The notes beneath the pieces are model-generated. The model had not been told where the DNA came from, did not search any database, and saw only the letters and a list, made by a program, of their open reading frames with translations. Shown here piece after piece: positions 1-8,539 of a stretch of DNA of 28,338 nucleotides. Position 1 is the first letter of the stretch. The number at the start of each line of letters is the position of its first letter. Origin of the DNA: JAGVXD01 sp964554415 (GTDB taxonomy: Archaea > Nanobdellota > Nanobdellia > Pacearchaeales > GW2011-AR1); assembly GCA_964554415.1 (NCBI GenBank), contig CAZKON010000010.1:1-28338 (forward strand). The letters run 5' to 3'. The translations under genes and the position numbers were made by a program.

Positions 1-740
1 TCAGTCGAAAGCCAGACCGCAACATCATAGTTAGGATGTACAGATTTATCATCAAGAAGCATAAACACAATCTCTTCAGAATCAACAATTGTAAATCTTC
101 CCTGAAATCCTTCAACGCTTCGAACTTCTGCAACCTTTGAGAATTCCCGTGCAATCTTCAGGTTTTCTTGTGAGATTGGGGCAGCAATACGGATAGTGAC
201 CCCGCGCTTCTTGGCTTTTTCAAGGGAAGGCAATAATATTTCGAGCTTTCTATTCAAACCTTCAGCCGTTGTCACAAGTGTAATTGTTTTCTCTGCAGAG
301 CGAATCATCATATCCATGTGATTATACATGTTCTGTCTGCCTCTCAGGCTTCCGGATAAGTCAGATGGCTCAACAAATTTCACTCCATTCGTGTAAAGAT
401 TATTGAGTTCATTAAGAACTTCGTCATTTCTAAGCTTCTCAAGGCGCTTGCTTTTTTCCTGTGCATTGATAACCAGATTTTTCTTGACACGCTCAATTAC
501 CTCTTCAGGCTTCAGCGCAACAAACTTTATTGGCTTGCCAATCTTCATAACTATAAATCCTTTTTTCTCAAGGGACTCCAGAATGTCATAAGTTCTGCTT
601 CTTGGCACATCAGATATATTGCTTAACTCGCCAGCAGTAGAAACGCCGCGGGAAAGAAGAGCTGTCCAGACACGAGCTTCATAAAGATTTAAATCAAATA
701 TCTTTCGAAGCCTGCTCAAAAATTCTTCTTTGATAATCAT
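1..740 (-). CDS. TrmB-family transcriptional regulator (C-terminus cut by window edge)
   Basis: I translated this from the minus strand: it starts at the ATG at 740 and is open to base 1, about 246 codons, with no stop reached. Residues 1-75 form a winged helix-turn-helix: DLNLYEARVWTALL, then a recognition helix DVPRSRTYDILESLEKKGF, the typical TrmB arrangement. A basic coiled-coil-like stretch follows (about 75-115), then a PLD-like effector domain (about 120-246) containing RGRQNMYNHMDMMIRSA and AEGLNRKLEILLPSLEKAKKRGV. TrmB proteins control sugar uptake or metabolism genes in archaea; the ligand here cannot be told. A TATA-like stretch (AAAAGATTTAAATACTATC on the minus strand, about 778-796) lies upstream. 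It is transcribed away from ileS's 3' end, in the same direction. Family call confident, target unknown. Confidence 0.85.
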   Translation of the reverse strand, partial: MIIKEEFLSRLRKIFDLNLYEARVWTALLSRGVSTAGELSNISDVPRSRTYDILESLEKKGFIVMKIGKPIKFVALKPEEVIERVKKNLVINAQEKSKRLEKLRNDEVLNELNNLYTNGVKFVEPSDLSGSLRGRQNMYNHMDMMIRSAEKTITLVTTAEGLNRKLEILLPSLEKAKKRGVTIRIAAPISQENLKIAREFSKVAEVRSVEGFQGRFTIVDSEEIVFMLLDDKSVHPNYDVAVWLST

Positions 741-815
741 CCTGTGGTAATCACCCTCTATGCTATTTTTAGATTGAGATAGTATTTAAATCTTTTCAAG
801 AGTACCCTCTGAAAA

Positions 816-3785
816 TTACGAAAAACTAACTGCTATTTTTCTCTCTCGTATAGTAAATACAATTGCTTCATTTGGAGCTTTATCGTCGGTAAAAAATATT
901 TTTTTTGAGTTTGTTCTCTCTTTTATTGTCTCTTTATGGCTTTCCAACATGCTCTGAAGAGCAGGCTCGCAATACACAACAAGATTAATAAGATCACCCT
1001 TTTTGAGCGAAGCATTTTTCCTCTCTGCTTGTATTTTTCTGGTTATTTCTCTGGCAAATCCCTCAGCCTCAAGAGCAGGAGTCATTTTAGTATCGAATTC
1101 AGCAGCAAGTTCTCTTCTTTTTCCGATGATAATTTTTTTCACATTAAGCTGGCGTGCAAGAATCTCCTGCAGTTCCTTTGAATTCTCACTGTCAAAAACA
1201 ACATTTGCTCCGGATAGTATAACTGATGCGAGAGGCCAACGGAGCCCTATCTTTACTTTGTCTCTCTCAGCCAAGCCGATTTCTATTAGTTTCAATGTCT
1301 GTATAAATTGTTGTTCAAGTTTGTTGTCAATCTTTTTACTCTCTGCTTTAGGCCATTCAGAAAGATGCACAGATTCCTCTTCGGCAAAACCTTTTTTTCG
1401 TAAGTCCTGCCATATCGTCTCTGTCAGAAAAGGTATAAACGGTGCGGCAAGTTTTACGACAAGGATATATACTGCACGAAGTGTACTCTGTGCTTCCATG
1501 TCTCTCTCGGCAATTCTGTCTCTAACTAATTGTACATAACCTCTGCTTAGCTCGTTCACCCAGAAATTCTGAATAGCGCGCATTGCTTGGTGTGGATGCA
1601 GGTTTTCCAACTCTTTACTGACGTTTTTTACAAGTGAATGCACCTTGCTTATAATCCATTTGTCTTCTGTTATCTTTGAAGAAACACTCTTTCCTGCTTC
1701 AAGCAATTTATTCAGATTGTAAAGAATAAGAAGATTATTCATCGGCTCTTTTAGAACTGTGAATCCGAACCTAAGCTCCTGTGCAGGATCTTGCAGCATA
1801 TAAAGTAAGCGTATCGTGTCTGCGCCTGCTCTATTAACAACGTCGTCGAACCAGACTGCATTGCCTTTGCTCTTATGCATCTCCTCGCCTTTCTCGTCTT
1901 TAACAGTTTCGTAACCAAATATGGCTTTAAATGGAGTTTTTCCTGTAAGAGTGACAGAAGCCCAGAGCAATGCATTAAACCATCCTCTAAATTGTCCTGG
2001 AATGCTTTCAGAAATAAGCTCAGCAGGAAACCATTCTTTCCAATACTTCTTGTCGTTTAAATAATTAAGAGTTGAAAATGGAACAATTCCAGCATCAAGC
2101 CAGGCATCTCCCACATCTTTAATTCTTGAAATCTCCTTCCCGCATATGCATTTAATCTTTATCTCGTCTATCCATGGCCTGTGAACTTCCGGAAGAGATT
2201 CTACTTTTTTCTTGTCAACTGCCTTATTTTTCAACTCCTCAATACTCCCAATCACTTCAATATTTCCGCACTCACACTCCCATATAGGTAAGGGCAGACC
2301 CCAATATCTTTTTCTTGAAATCAGCCAATCACCCATATTCTTCAGCCACTCTTCCTGTCTTTTCTTCCCATATTCAGGATACCAGTTTATTTTTTTGTTT
2401 TCACTCACTATCCCCTTTCTTATTTCCTCTGATTTTATATACCACTCATCAACCACCCGAAATACAAGCTCTTCCCCGCATCTCCAGCAATGAGGATATC
2501 TATGCCTTATACTTTTTATCTTATATACAAATCTTCTTTGCTCTAAATCAGAAATAACTTCCTTGTTAACTTGAGAATATTTTTTAAAACTAAAATTCTC
2601 AAATCCTTTCTTATACACTCCTGCTTCATCAAGGGGAGATATCGCAGGAAGATTTTCTTTCTTTCCTAAATCAAAGTCTTCTGCTCCGCATCCGGGGGCA
2701 ATATGAACTATTCCGGTCCCTTCTTTTCCCGAAGCAAGCTCCCACAAAACAACTTTATGCGGAGAATTCTTTTGCTCCTCAAAACTCGCATAGGGCATAA
2801 TATATTCCTCTCCTTCAAATTCTTTTCCTATTCTTTTATCAAGCACTTTGTAATTTCCTTCAATCTCAGAGAGTCTGGATTCGGCAATCCAATATTTGAC
2901 TCCTTCATGTCGGGGATCGACGGAAACCCCAGCTTTTAAGCTGGGGTCGCTCCCCGAGCATCCAAAAAACGAGCGCCTCTGCCAAACCCCACTCCGCCGA
3001 AGGCGGATTTGCCCGAAGGGCAAACCTTCAGGGTGGGGTGGCGCATCGTTTTTTTGATTTTCAATTTTAACGTACTCTATATTAGGATTTAAAGCAATGG
3101 CTGCATTTACTGGAACTGTCCATGGAGTAGTGGTAAAGATTAGAAAGTATTCATCAGGATTTTTCTTTAAGGGAAACTGCATGAGGAGGGCAGTGTGCGT
3201 TACTTCTTTATACCCTTCAGTTACAATGTCATGTTTAGAACTAGCTGTCCCGCATCTCCAACACCAGGGAACAGAATCATTTCCTTTGTAAAGCCATCCT
3301 TTATCAGAATACTGTTTTATCAAATGCCAGTTATGTAAATTGTTTTTATCAGACATAGTATAATAACTATTTTCCCAATCCATCCACATACCTAATTTTT
3401 TCGACTGTTCGGTCTGAATTTTCGAAAACTTTTCCACTCTCTTCTTACACGCATTCACAAAATTCAAAATCCCAAACTTTTCAATATCTTCTTTGTTCTT
3501 CAAACCAAGCTCTTTCTCTTCCTCTCTCTCAACCCATAAACCCTGGCAGTCAAATCCATTCTGGAATCTCTGTTCGTATCCCTGCATCGCCTTAAATCTC
3601 TGAAACATATCTTTGTAAGTTCTTCCCAAAGCGTGATGAACGCCCATTGGATTGTTTGCAGTAATCGGCCCATCAATAAAACTCCATCTTTTCTTCCCTT
3701 CATTTTTCTTCCGCAACTTTTCAAAAATCTTTTTTTCTTCCCAGAATGCGAGAATTTCCTTTTCAGTTTCTTGTGGTTTATACAT
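816..3785 (-). CDS. ileS: Isoleucyl-tRNA synthetase with an in-frame palindromic insertion
   Basis: Class I synthetase charging tRNA-Ile, cytoplasmic; 989 residues from the start chosen here. Visible in order: N-terminal catalytic half with signature GVHHALG (residues 48-54) where most IleRS have HIGH; zinc-type WCWRCG; CP1 editing domain with FTTTPWTVPVN and GTGIVHIAPG; a second CWRCGEE; two CxCG knuckles; EMHKSKGN near residue 636 in place of KMSKS; then the anticodon-binding domain. An ATG at 3803 also exists, but the TATA-like box AGTATAAAAAG (3807-3817) almost touches it, so a leaderless start at 3785 (MYKPQETEKEI) fits better. Residues about 243-292 are foreign to the family: Arg/Pro/Gly-rich, encoded by a palindromic repeat (2909-3058). 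Without them the text reads VKIENEGVKYWIAESRL, normal IleRS spacing. Identity is certain; activity with the insertion is inferred. Confidence 0.96.
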   Translation of the reverse strand: MYKPQETEKEILAFWEEKKIFEKLRKKNEGKKRWSFIDGPITANNPMGVHHALGRTYKDMFQRFKAMQGYEQRFQNGFDCQGLWVEREEEKELGLKNKEDIEKFGILNFVNACKKRVEKFSKIQTEQSKKLGMWMDWENSYYTMSDKNNLHNWHLIKQYSDKGWLYKGNDSVPWCWRCGTASSKHDIVTEGYKEVTHTALLMQFPLKKNPDEYFLIFTTTPWTVPVNAAIALNPNIEYVKIENQKNDAPPHPEGLPFGQIRLRRSGVWQRRSFFGCSGSDPSLKAGVSVDPRHEGVKYWIAESRLSEIEGNYKVLDKRIGKEFEGEEYIMPYASFEEQKNSPHKVVLWELASGKEGTGIVHIAPGCGAEDFDLGKKENLPAISPLDEAGVYKKGFENFSFKKYSQVNKEVISDLEQRRFVYKIKSIRHRYPHCWRCGEELVFRVVDEWYIKSEEIRKGIVSENKKINWYPEYGKKRQEEWLKNMGDWLISRKRYWGLPLPIWECECGNIEVIGSIEELKNKAVDKKKVESLPEVHRPWIDEIKIKCICGKEISRIKDVGDAWLDAGIVPFSTLNYLNDKKYWKEWFPAELISESIPGQFRGWFNALLWASVTLTGKTPFKAIFGYETVKDEKGEEMHKSKGNAVWFDDVVNRAGADTIRLLYMLQDPAQELRFGFTVLKEPMNNLLILYNLNKLLEAGKSVSSKITEDKWIISKVHSLVKNVSKELENLHPHQAMRAIQNFWVNELSRGYVQLVRDRIAERDMEAQSTLRAVYILVVKLAAPFIPFLTETIWQDLRKKGFAEEESVHLSEWPKAESKKIDNKLEQQFIQTLKLIEIGLAERDKVKIGLRWPLASVILSGANVVFDSENSKELQEILARQLNVKKIIIGKRRELAAEFDTKMTPALEAEGFAREITRKIQAERKNASLKKGDLINLVVYCEPALQSMLESHKETIKERTNSKKIFFTDDKAPNEAIVFTIRERKIAVSFS
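2909..3058 (+). repeat. In-frame palindromic element inside ileS (150 bp, 50 codons)
   Basis: Two nested hairpins side by side. The first has outer arms TCGGGGA/TCCCCGA and inner arms ACCCCAGCTT/AAGCTGGGGT. The second has outer arms CAAAAAACGAgCGCC/GGCGCaTCGTTTTTTTG, then ACCCCAC/GTGGGGT, and inside CCGCC-GAA-GGCGG and GCCC-GAA-GGGC. The edges are an imperfect direct repeat, TTCAT (2904-2908) and TTGAT (3054-3058), exactly 150 bases apart and in the same codon phase. No stop codon occurs in the ileS frame, which runs antisense to the element as oriented here. The motifs GTCGGGGA, GAGCATCC and CAAACCCC recur in the transaldolase insertion. Confidence 0.9.
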
Positions 3786-3806
3786 AGAAATCCTTCGTTG
3801 CATTGC

Positions 3807-3817
3807 TTTTTATACTT
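3807..3817 (-). promoter_or_regulatory. TATA-like box for ileS
   Basis: Minus-strand AGTATAAAAAG, centred about 27 bases before the ATG at 3785, the spacing of an archaeal leaderless transcript. It is only 4 bases from the upstream ATG at 3803, which argues against that start. Confidence 0.6.
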
Positions 3818-3830
3818 TACACTCAGACTT

Positions 3831-4091
3831 TTAACAGCGCCGTTTTTTAGCCAACTTCTTATCAAAACTTTTCCAATACGCAATGCCCGCAATGATACTT
3901 ATCACCGTCCCTGTTCCGGCAGCCGCATACTCATGGGTAGAAAGAAATACAATCAAGATTGCAATTCCTGCAATTACAAGGATACAAAACCATTTCCTTC
4001 CGGAAATAAGCTCATCTCTGGAAAGCCAGGCAATCCAGAATCCTACAGGGAACGCAAGCATAATCAGCAGAAGTGCAAGAATACTCATCAT
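3831..4091 (-). CDS. Small three-helix membrane protein, unknown function
   Basis: 86 residues. Three hydrophobic stretches can be seen: about 3-23 (ILALLLIMLAFPVGFWIAWL), about 35-50 (CILVIAGIAILIVFL) and about 56-72 (AAGTGTVISIIAGIAYW), ending in a basic tail KSFDKKLAKKRRC that should face the cytoplasm. A TATA-like box GTTTAAATAG (about 4113-4123, minus strand) lies about 25 bases before the start and overlaps the stop codon of the pterin dehydratase upstream, so this gene may have its own promoter while following that gene. No family recognised. The composition and promoter support a real gene, but it has no diagnostic motif. Confidence 0.6.
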   Translation of the reverse strand: MMSILALLLIMLAFPVGFWIAWLSRDELISGRKWFCILVIAGIAILIVFLSTHEYAAAGTGTVISIIAGIAYWKSFDKKLAKKRRC

Positions 4092-4115
4092 TAATTCAAG
4101 AATTGTCTCTTCTAT

Positions 4116-4406
4116 TTAAACATGCGGCTTGTCAATCCCGTCAATCGCTTTCGCAAGCTCAAAATCCTTCTCACTAAGTGCATGTTCGCTATGCGTAGTC
4201 AAAGTAAGCCTGACAGATGTGTGGTTTATTAAAATAGTTGGGTGATGCTGGTGTTTCTCGGCAATTTGTGCAACTTGGTTAACAAAGTCTATAGATTCTA
4301 TAAAGCTTTCGAAAAGGTATTCTTTTACTAAATCAGTTGCACCTTCAATCGCCCAGCTATCAAGCTCTTGCATATATTGTTCAATACGTGCGAGTGGCAG
4401 AGGCAT
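4116..4406 (-). CDS. Pterin-4a-carbinolamine dehydratase-like protein
   Basis: 96 residues, the usual family length. The active-site signature HQHHPTI (around residues 50-56) is followed by the second conserved block TLTTHSEHALSEKDFELAKAID, both diagnostic of the PCD/DCoH fold. In bacteria and animals the enzyme dehydrates 4a-hydroxytetrahydrobiopterin after aromatic amino-acid hydroxylation; many archaea carry it without a hydroxylase, and there it may act on molybdopterin-type or other pterins. No aromatic hydroxylase or pterin gene lies in this window, so the substrate is open. It is divergent from AMP phosphorylase across a 146-base gap. Family call is firm; role uncertain. Confidence 0.9.
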   Translation of the reverse strand: MPLPLARIEQYMQELDSWAIEGATDLVKEYLFESFIESIDFVNQVAQIAEKHQHHPTILINHTSVRLTLTTHSEHALSEKDFELAKAIDGIDKPHV

Positions 4407-4454
4407 AATAAAATAAGGTGGATTTGATTAATAAGACTTTATGTATCGCATATA

Positions 4455-4489
4455 TTACTATATAATAGTAACAATAGAAAGATTTAATT
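4455..4489 (+). promoter_or_regulatory. Palindrome plus TATA-like element upstream of AMP phosphorylase
   Basis: Perfect palindrome TTACTAT-ATA-ATAGTAA (4455-4471), running into AACAATAGAAAGATTTAA. The same text with two single-base indels is found before the unknown gene at 18239. The AMP phosphorylase start itself has a closer TATA-like GATATAAAAA (4521-4530), about 27 bases upstream. The upstream element could be an operator or a second promoter; I could not find a start codon at leaderless distance from it. Confidence 0.45.
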
Positions 4490-4552
4490 GTCTATAGCAA
4501 ATAGCGCATTCAAGACGGAAGATATAAAAACTAAGTTAAAGTTTGCAGTTAA

Positions 4553-6037
4553 ATGAGGTTGCAGGTAAAAAAATTCGAGGTTGATGCAGGCAGGCCAATA
4601 GCCTTTCTCTGTCATGAAGATGCAGGCGCAGCAGACATTAATGTTGGGGACAGAATTCAGGTAGCAAAAAATGGAGCAAAGATACAGGCGCGTGTGGATT
4701 TAGTTACAGGATTTCTCAAAAGGGGAGAAGTTGCACTTACTGATGATATACTTTCGTATCTCGCTGTAAAAACTGAAGAATATGTTGAAGTTACGCTCAT
4801 GCCGGGTCCTCGAAGCGCAGTTTATATCGCCAAGAAGATGAATGGCAAACAGCTTTCAAAGAATGAGATTCAGATAATTATAGATGACATAATTAACAAC
4901 GCTTTGACAGAGGCAGAAATATCTGAATTTATTGTAGGAGTGTATCGCAACGGCATGACTCATAGTGAGACAGTTTATCTGACCGAAGCTATGTACAACA
5001 CAGGAAAAGTCCTTCGTTGGCATTCAAAATTGGTAGCTGACAAGCACTGCATCGGCGGAATTGCAGGAAACAGGACAACACCAATAGTCGTCTCAATATG
5101 CGCGGCAGCAGGTATTGTTATGCCTAAAACATCTTCACGGGCGATTACCTCTGCGGCAGGCACAGCAGATGTTATTGAGACGCTTTCACGCGTAGACTTT
5201 TCTGCCTCTGAACTGCAAAGAATAGTGAGGGAAAACAATGCCTGCCTTGCATGGGGTGGCTCTCTCGGTCTTGCGCCTGCAGATGATAAACTTATTCGTA
5301 TAGAACGCATTCTCCGCCTCGATCCAGACTCGCAGTTGATTGCTTCAATACTTTCTAAGAAGATTGCTGCAGGAAGCACGCACATAGTTATTGACATTCC
5401 CTACGGAAATGGCGCTAAAGTAACAAAACAGCGCGGCATAATCCTAAGAGAAAAATTCCTTCGTGTTGCTCGGCACTTTGGATTGACAATGTGTGTGCTG
5501 CTTACAGATGGAAGTCAGCCCATAGGTAATGGAATTGGTCCTGTACTGGAAATGATGGATGTCTTAAAAGTGCTGCATCGCCGCGAATCTCCCAGAGACT
5601 TAGAGGAGAAATCTATCTATCTCGCAGGGGAAGTATTTGAACTTACGCATACTCAAAAAAAAGGCAAAGGCAGGGAATTAGCTAGATCTATTCTTGATTC
5701 AGGAAAAGCTGCCAAAAAATTTGAGGATATTATAGCCGCACAGGGTGCAACAAATAAGTCTTTAAAAGTTGCCAAACTTCATAAAACACTAAACGCGGCA
5801 CGAAGTGGAATAATTCACCATATAGACAATATAGGTATAAACCGCATCGCTTCAATATTAGGTTGCCCTATTGACATAGGCGCAGGAATTTATCTTGAGC
5901 ATCATACAGGATATTTAATACAAAAAGGCGAGAAGCTAATGACATTATATTCTGAATCTCATGAAAAGATGCGTGAAGCTCTGGCAGCTTATCATCTGAC
6001 TTCTCCGATAATAATTAGTTATAGAAAATTGCGTTGA
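4553..6037 (+). CDS. deoA: AMP phosphorylase (archaeal DeoA family)
   Basis: 494 residues, full length for archaeal AMP phosphorylase. It phosphorolyses AMP (also CMP/UMP) to base plus ribose-1,5-bisphosphate, the entry to the archaeal nucleotide-degradation route that leads through R15P isomerase to ribulose bisphosphate. An N-terminal beta domain (1-85) is specific to the archaeal enzymes. Then come KMNGKQLSKNEI, the phosphate/nucleoside motif KHCIGGIAGNRTTPIVVSI, KTSSRAITSAAGTADVIETL, and GGSLGLAPADDKLIRIER. Start at 4553 gives a leaderless transcript from the TATA-like box at 4521. R15P isomerase and Rubisco are not in the window. The last five codons form the left arm of a 14-bp palindrome (6021-6067), so its extreme C-terminus may have been replaced by a repeat. 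Confidence 0.93.
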   Translation: MRLQVKKFEVDAGRPIAFLCHEDAGAADINVGDRIQVAKNGAKIQARVDLVTGFLKRGEVALTDDILSYLAVKTEEYVEVTLMPGPRSAVYIAKKMNGKQLSKNEIQIIIDDIINNALTEAEISEFIVGVYRNGMTHSETVYLTEAMYNTGKVLRWHSKLVADKHCIGGIAGNRTTPIVVSICAAAGIVMPKTSSRAITSAAGTADVIETLSRVDFSASELQRIVRENNACLAWGGSLGLAPADDKLIRIERILRLDPDSQLIASILSKKIAAGSTHIVIDIPYGNGAKVTKQRGIILREKFLRVARHFGLTMCVLLTDGSQPIGNGIGPVLEMMDVLKVLHRRESPRDLEEKSIYLAGEVFELTHTQKKGKGRELARSILDSGKAAKKFEDIIAAQGATNKSLKVAKLHKTLNAARSGIIHHIDNIGINRIASILGCPIDIGAGIYLEHHTGYLIQKGEKLMTLYSESHEKMREALAAYHLTSPIIISYRKLR

Positions 6038-6111
6038 TTTGAATAAGCTTTGCACGCAATTTTCTATCTGGATAATTGCAGAAAATGTACTCTAATTAAT
6101 GCAATTGTCCA
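6021..6111 (+). repeat. Tandem hairpin pair at the 3' end of AMP phosphorylase
   Basis: Hairpin 1: ATAGAAAATTGCGT (6021-6034) with its exact complement ACGCAATTTTCTAT (6054-6067), 19-base loop; the stop codon is the first three loop bases. Hairpin 2: TGGATAATTGCA (6069-6080) with TGCAATTGTCCA (6100-6111), one G-T type mismatch, 19-base loop GAAAATGTACTCTAATTAA. The second loop resembles loops at 16000-16018 and 19101-19123; the first, read on the minus strand, ends CAAATCA like loops at 15952, 19196 and 24470. Confidence 0.8.
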
Positions 6112-6187
6112 TAGTCCTCTCTGGCAAAAATGCCTTTCATCAGCGAAAGGTATTTAACTGCTTTCAACAATAAGAAGATAGAATCGC

Positions 6188-8539
6188 ATGGTGCTTAAAA
6201 AAGAGGAGTTAGCGTGGGCAGAGCGCTACTGGACAACAACAAATTATATTGCAGCTGCCGCAATTTATCTTAGAGACAATTTTCTTTTGGAAAAACCATT
6301 GCAAAAGAAAGACATTAAGGATGCATTGCTTGGACATTGGGGAACATGCCCTGGTATAAACTTTATCTATACTCATCTCAACCTTTTCGCCTTCAAGAAA
6401 AAACAGCAGATTTTATTGTTGGCTGGTCCAGGGCACGGATTCGCCGCGGTTCTTGCACACCTCTATCTTGAGGGCAGCTTGCAGAAATACTATCCTGATT
6501 TAACTCATGATGCAGAAGGTTTAGCTCGTGTTATTAAGTCATTTTGCTGGCCAGAAGGTTTTCCAAGCCATCTTAATCCAGGTGTGCCTGGTTGCATCCA
6601 TGAAGGTGGAGAGCTTGGATACGCATTGGGCACTGCGTTCGGGGCAGCATTTGACAATTCGGATTTACTAGTTGCAGCAATTATCGGGGACGGTGAAGCA
6701 GAAACAGGACCTACTGCAACAGCATGGCATAGCATAAAATTTCTTAATGCATCAGGAGATGGTGCAGTGCTCCCAATCCTTCATCTCAACGGTTATAAAA
6801 TAAACAGTCCAAGCATCTACGGTACAATGAGTGAGCAGGAATTGCGTAGTCTATTTATCGGATATGGTTACACTCCTCTTTTTGTTGGGACTTCGCATAA
6901 TGAGATGGCAAGTGCGCTTGAGAAGTCACATGCCTTAATTCAAGAAATTAAGCAAAAGGCACGTCAGAAAAGAATTAAAGGGACGCCGAGCTGGCCAATG
7001 ATTATTCTTAAAACTCCAAAAGGCTGGACAGGTATTAAAAAATATCAGGGCAAGCGTATAGAAGGCAGCTATCGCAGCCATCAGGTCCCAATTAAGGATG
7101 CAAAGACAAACCAGCATTCGCTAAAAGAAATAGAGCGCTGGCTGCGGGGGTATAATCCTCAAAAGCTTTTTCCACAGGGCAAAGTTGATGCATCGTTAAT
7201 GCGTTTCGTGCCGCAGGGAGCAGCAAGCATTGGCGGAAACCCACATGCCATAGGCGGAGACAAAAGAATACAATTAAAATTACCTGATGCGCGCGCATAT
7301 GCAGTCAAGCTCAAGAAACCAGGAGCACTAACTGCGAGCAGCACTGCAAATTTTGCGCAATATTTAACAGAAGTCATTGTGCAGAATTCTGCTGCGCGTA
7401 ATTTCCGCATTATGAGCCCGGATGAATTAGCCAGCAATCGTCTTGATGCAGTTTTGCGCGTCACAAACCGTGCATATTCCTGGCCGCATTCTAGTGACGA
7501 TGAGACTCTTTCCCCAGAAGGGAGAGTTATGGAAATGTTAAGCGAGCACACTCTCCAGTCATGGCTTCAAGGCTATGTCTTAACAGGCAGACATGGCATC
7601 TTTCCAAGTTACGAAGCTTTCTTGCCTATTGTTGATAGCATGGTAAGCCAATACCTCAAGTTTATCACGACAAGTCAGGAGTATCCTTGGCGTACTCCTG
7701 TCTCCGCGCTTAATTACATTCTTACTTCTGTCTGCTGGCGGCAGGACCATAATGGTTTCAGTCATCAGAACCCTGGATTTATCACAACATTACTAAACAA
7801 GGCACGTGAAGAACAGCTAGTGCGCATATATTTCCCTGCAGATGCAAATATGTTTCTTGTAGTTGGAGAGCACATATTGCAGAGCACGAATCGAGTTAAT
7901 GTTGTGGTAGCAGACAAACAGATAATTTGTCAATGGCTAAATTATGATGAAGCAATTGAGCAAGCTAAGCATGGAGCAGGAATATGGAACTTTGCTAGCA
8001 ATGTTAATCCGGATATTGTTCTGGCAGCATGTGGCGACTACCAAACTCAGGAAATGCTTGCAGCAATATCTTTTCTTAGGACTTCACTTCCAGAACTAAA
8101 GATAAGATTCGTGAATGTCAGCGAGTTAAATGTTTTGGGAGCAGAAGGTGTATACCCAAATGCGCTTTCAGAACTAGCATTCACTAAGCTTTTCACCTCA
8201 GACAAGGAAGTAATATTTGCATTTCACGGGTATCCCTCAGCAATTAAGCAGTTGTTGTTCGATCGTGTTAAAAATGTTGATTTGTCGCGCTTTACTATCA
8301 AGGGCTATATTGAAAGCGGTACAACGACAACTCCCTTTGATATGCTGGTCAGGAATGGTGTCAGCAGATATAATTTTATAATAGAAGCAGCAACGCGCGG
8401 CGCTAAACAAAAAAAAGCTATTGCAAGCAAGGCAGCTGAAGTTGTTTCTATATGCAGGAAGAAATTGGATGAACATCACGCGTACATTGTACGAGAAGGG
8501 CACGACCCTCGGGAAATAAATGACTGGCAATGGAAATAG
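6188..8539 (+). CDS. xfp: Xylulose-5-phosphate/fructose-6-phosphate phosphoketolase
   Basis: 783 residues, full length. This thiamine-diphosphate enzyme splits xylulose-5-P (or fructose-6-P) with phosphate to acetyl phosphate plus glyceraldehyde-3-P (or erythrose-4-P). Seen in order: GHWGTCPG, GPGHG, the long family signature FPSHLNPGVPGCIHEGGELG, the TPP motif IGDGEAETGP followed by HLNGYKI, then the Pyr domain with MSPDELASNRL, EGRVMEMLSEH, GYVLTGRHGIFPSYEAF and RQDHNGFSHQNPGF. Its end overlaps the acetate kinase start by 20 bases, so the two are surely co-transcribed and acetyl phosphate is passed to ATP synthesis. A TATA-like GTATTTAAC lies about 35 bases upstream of the start. Substrate preference (X5P only or dual) cannot be read from the sequence. 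Confidence 0.96.
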   Translation: MVLKKEELAWAERYWTTTNYIAAAAIYLRDNFLLEKPLQKKDIKDALLGHWGTCPGINFIYTHLNLFAFKKKQQILLLAGPGHGFAAVLAHLYLEGSLQKYYPDLTHDAEGLARVIKSFCWPEGFPSHLNPGVPGCIHEGGELGYALGTAFGAAFDNSDLLVAAIIGDGEAETGPTATAWHSIKFLNASGDGAVLPILHLNGYKINSPSIYGTMSEQELRSLFIGYGYTPLFVGTSHNEMASALEKSHALIQEIKQKARQKRIKGTPSWPMIILKTPKGWTGIKKYQGKRIEGSYRSHQVPIKDAKTNQHSLKEIERWLRGYNPQKLFPQGKVDASLMRFVPQGAASIGGNPHAIGGDKRIQLKLPDARAYAVKLKKPGALTASSTANFAQYLTEVIVQNSAARNFRIMSPDELASNRLDAVLRVTNRAYSWPHSSDDETLSPEGRVMEMLSEHTLQSWLQGYVLTGRHGIFPSYEAFLPIVDSMVSQYLKFITTSQEYPWRTPVSALNYILTSVCWRQDHNGFSHQNPGFITTLLNKAREEQLVRIYFPADANMFLVVGEHILQSTNRVNVVVADKQIICQWLNYDEAIEQAKHGAGIWNFASNVNPDIVLAACGDYQTQEMLAAISFLRTSLPELKIRFVNVSELNVLGAEGVYPNALSELAFTKLFTSDKEVIFAFHGYPSAIKQLLFDRVKNVDLSRFTIKGYIESGTTTTPFDMLVRNGVSRYNFIIEAATRGAKQKKAIASKAAEVVSICRKKLDEHHAYIVREGHDPREINDWQWK

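Noticed and set aside
1003..1539. 178-codon open frame antisense to ileS
   Set aside because: Ser/Leu-rich antisense shadow of the ileS C-terminal region, with no promoter and no protein-like motifs.
2909..3058. Intein in IleRS
   Set aside because: 50 residues are far too short, and no Cys/Ser N-terminal splice block or HN-Cys/Ser end is present.
3500..3892. Long open frame overlapping the 5' end of ileS
   Set aside because: It is another frame of the ileS coding strand, with low-complexity basic text and no family features; ileS clearly owns this region.
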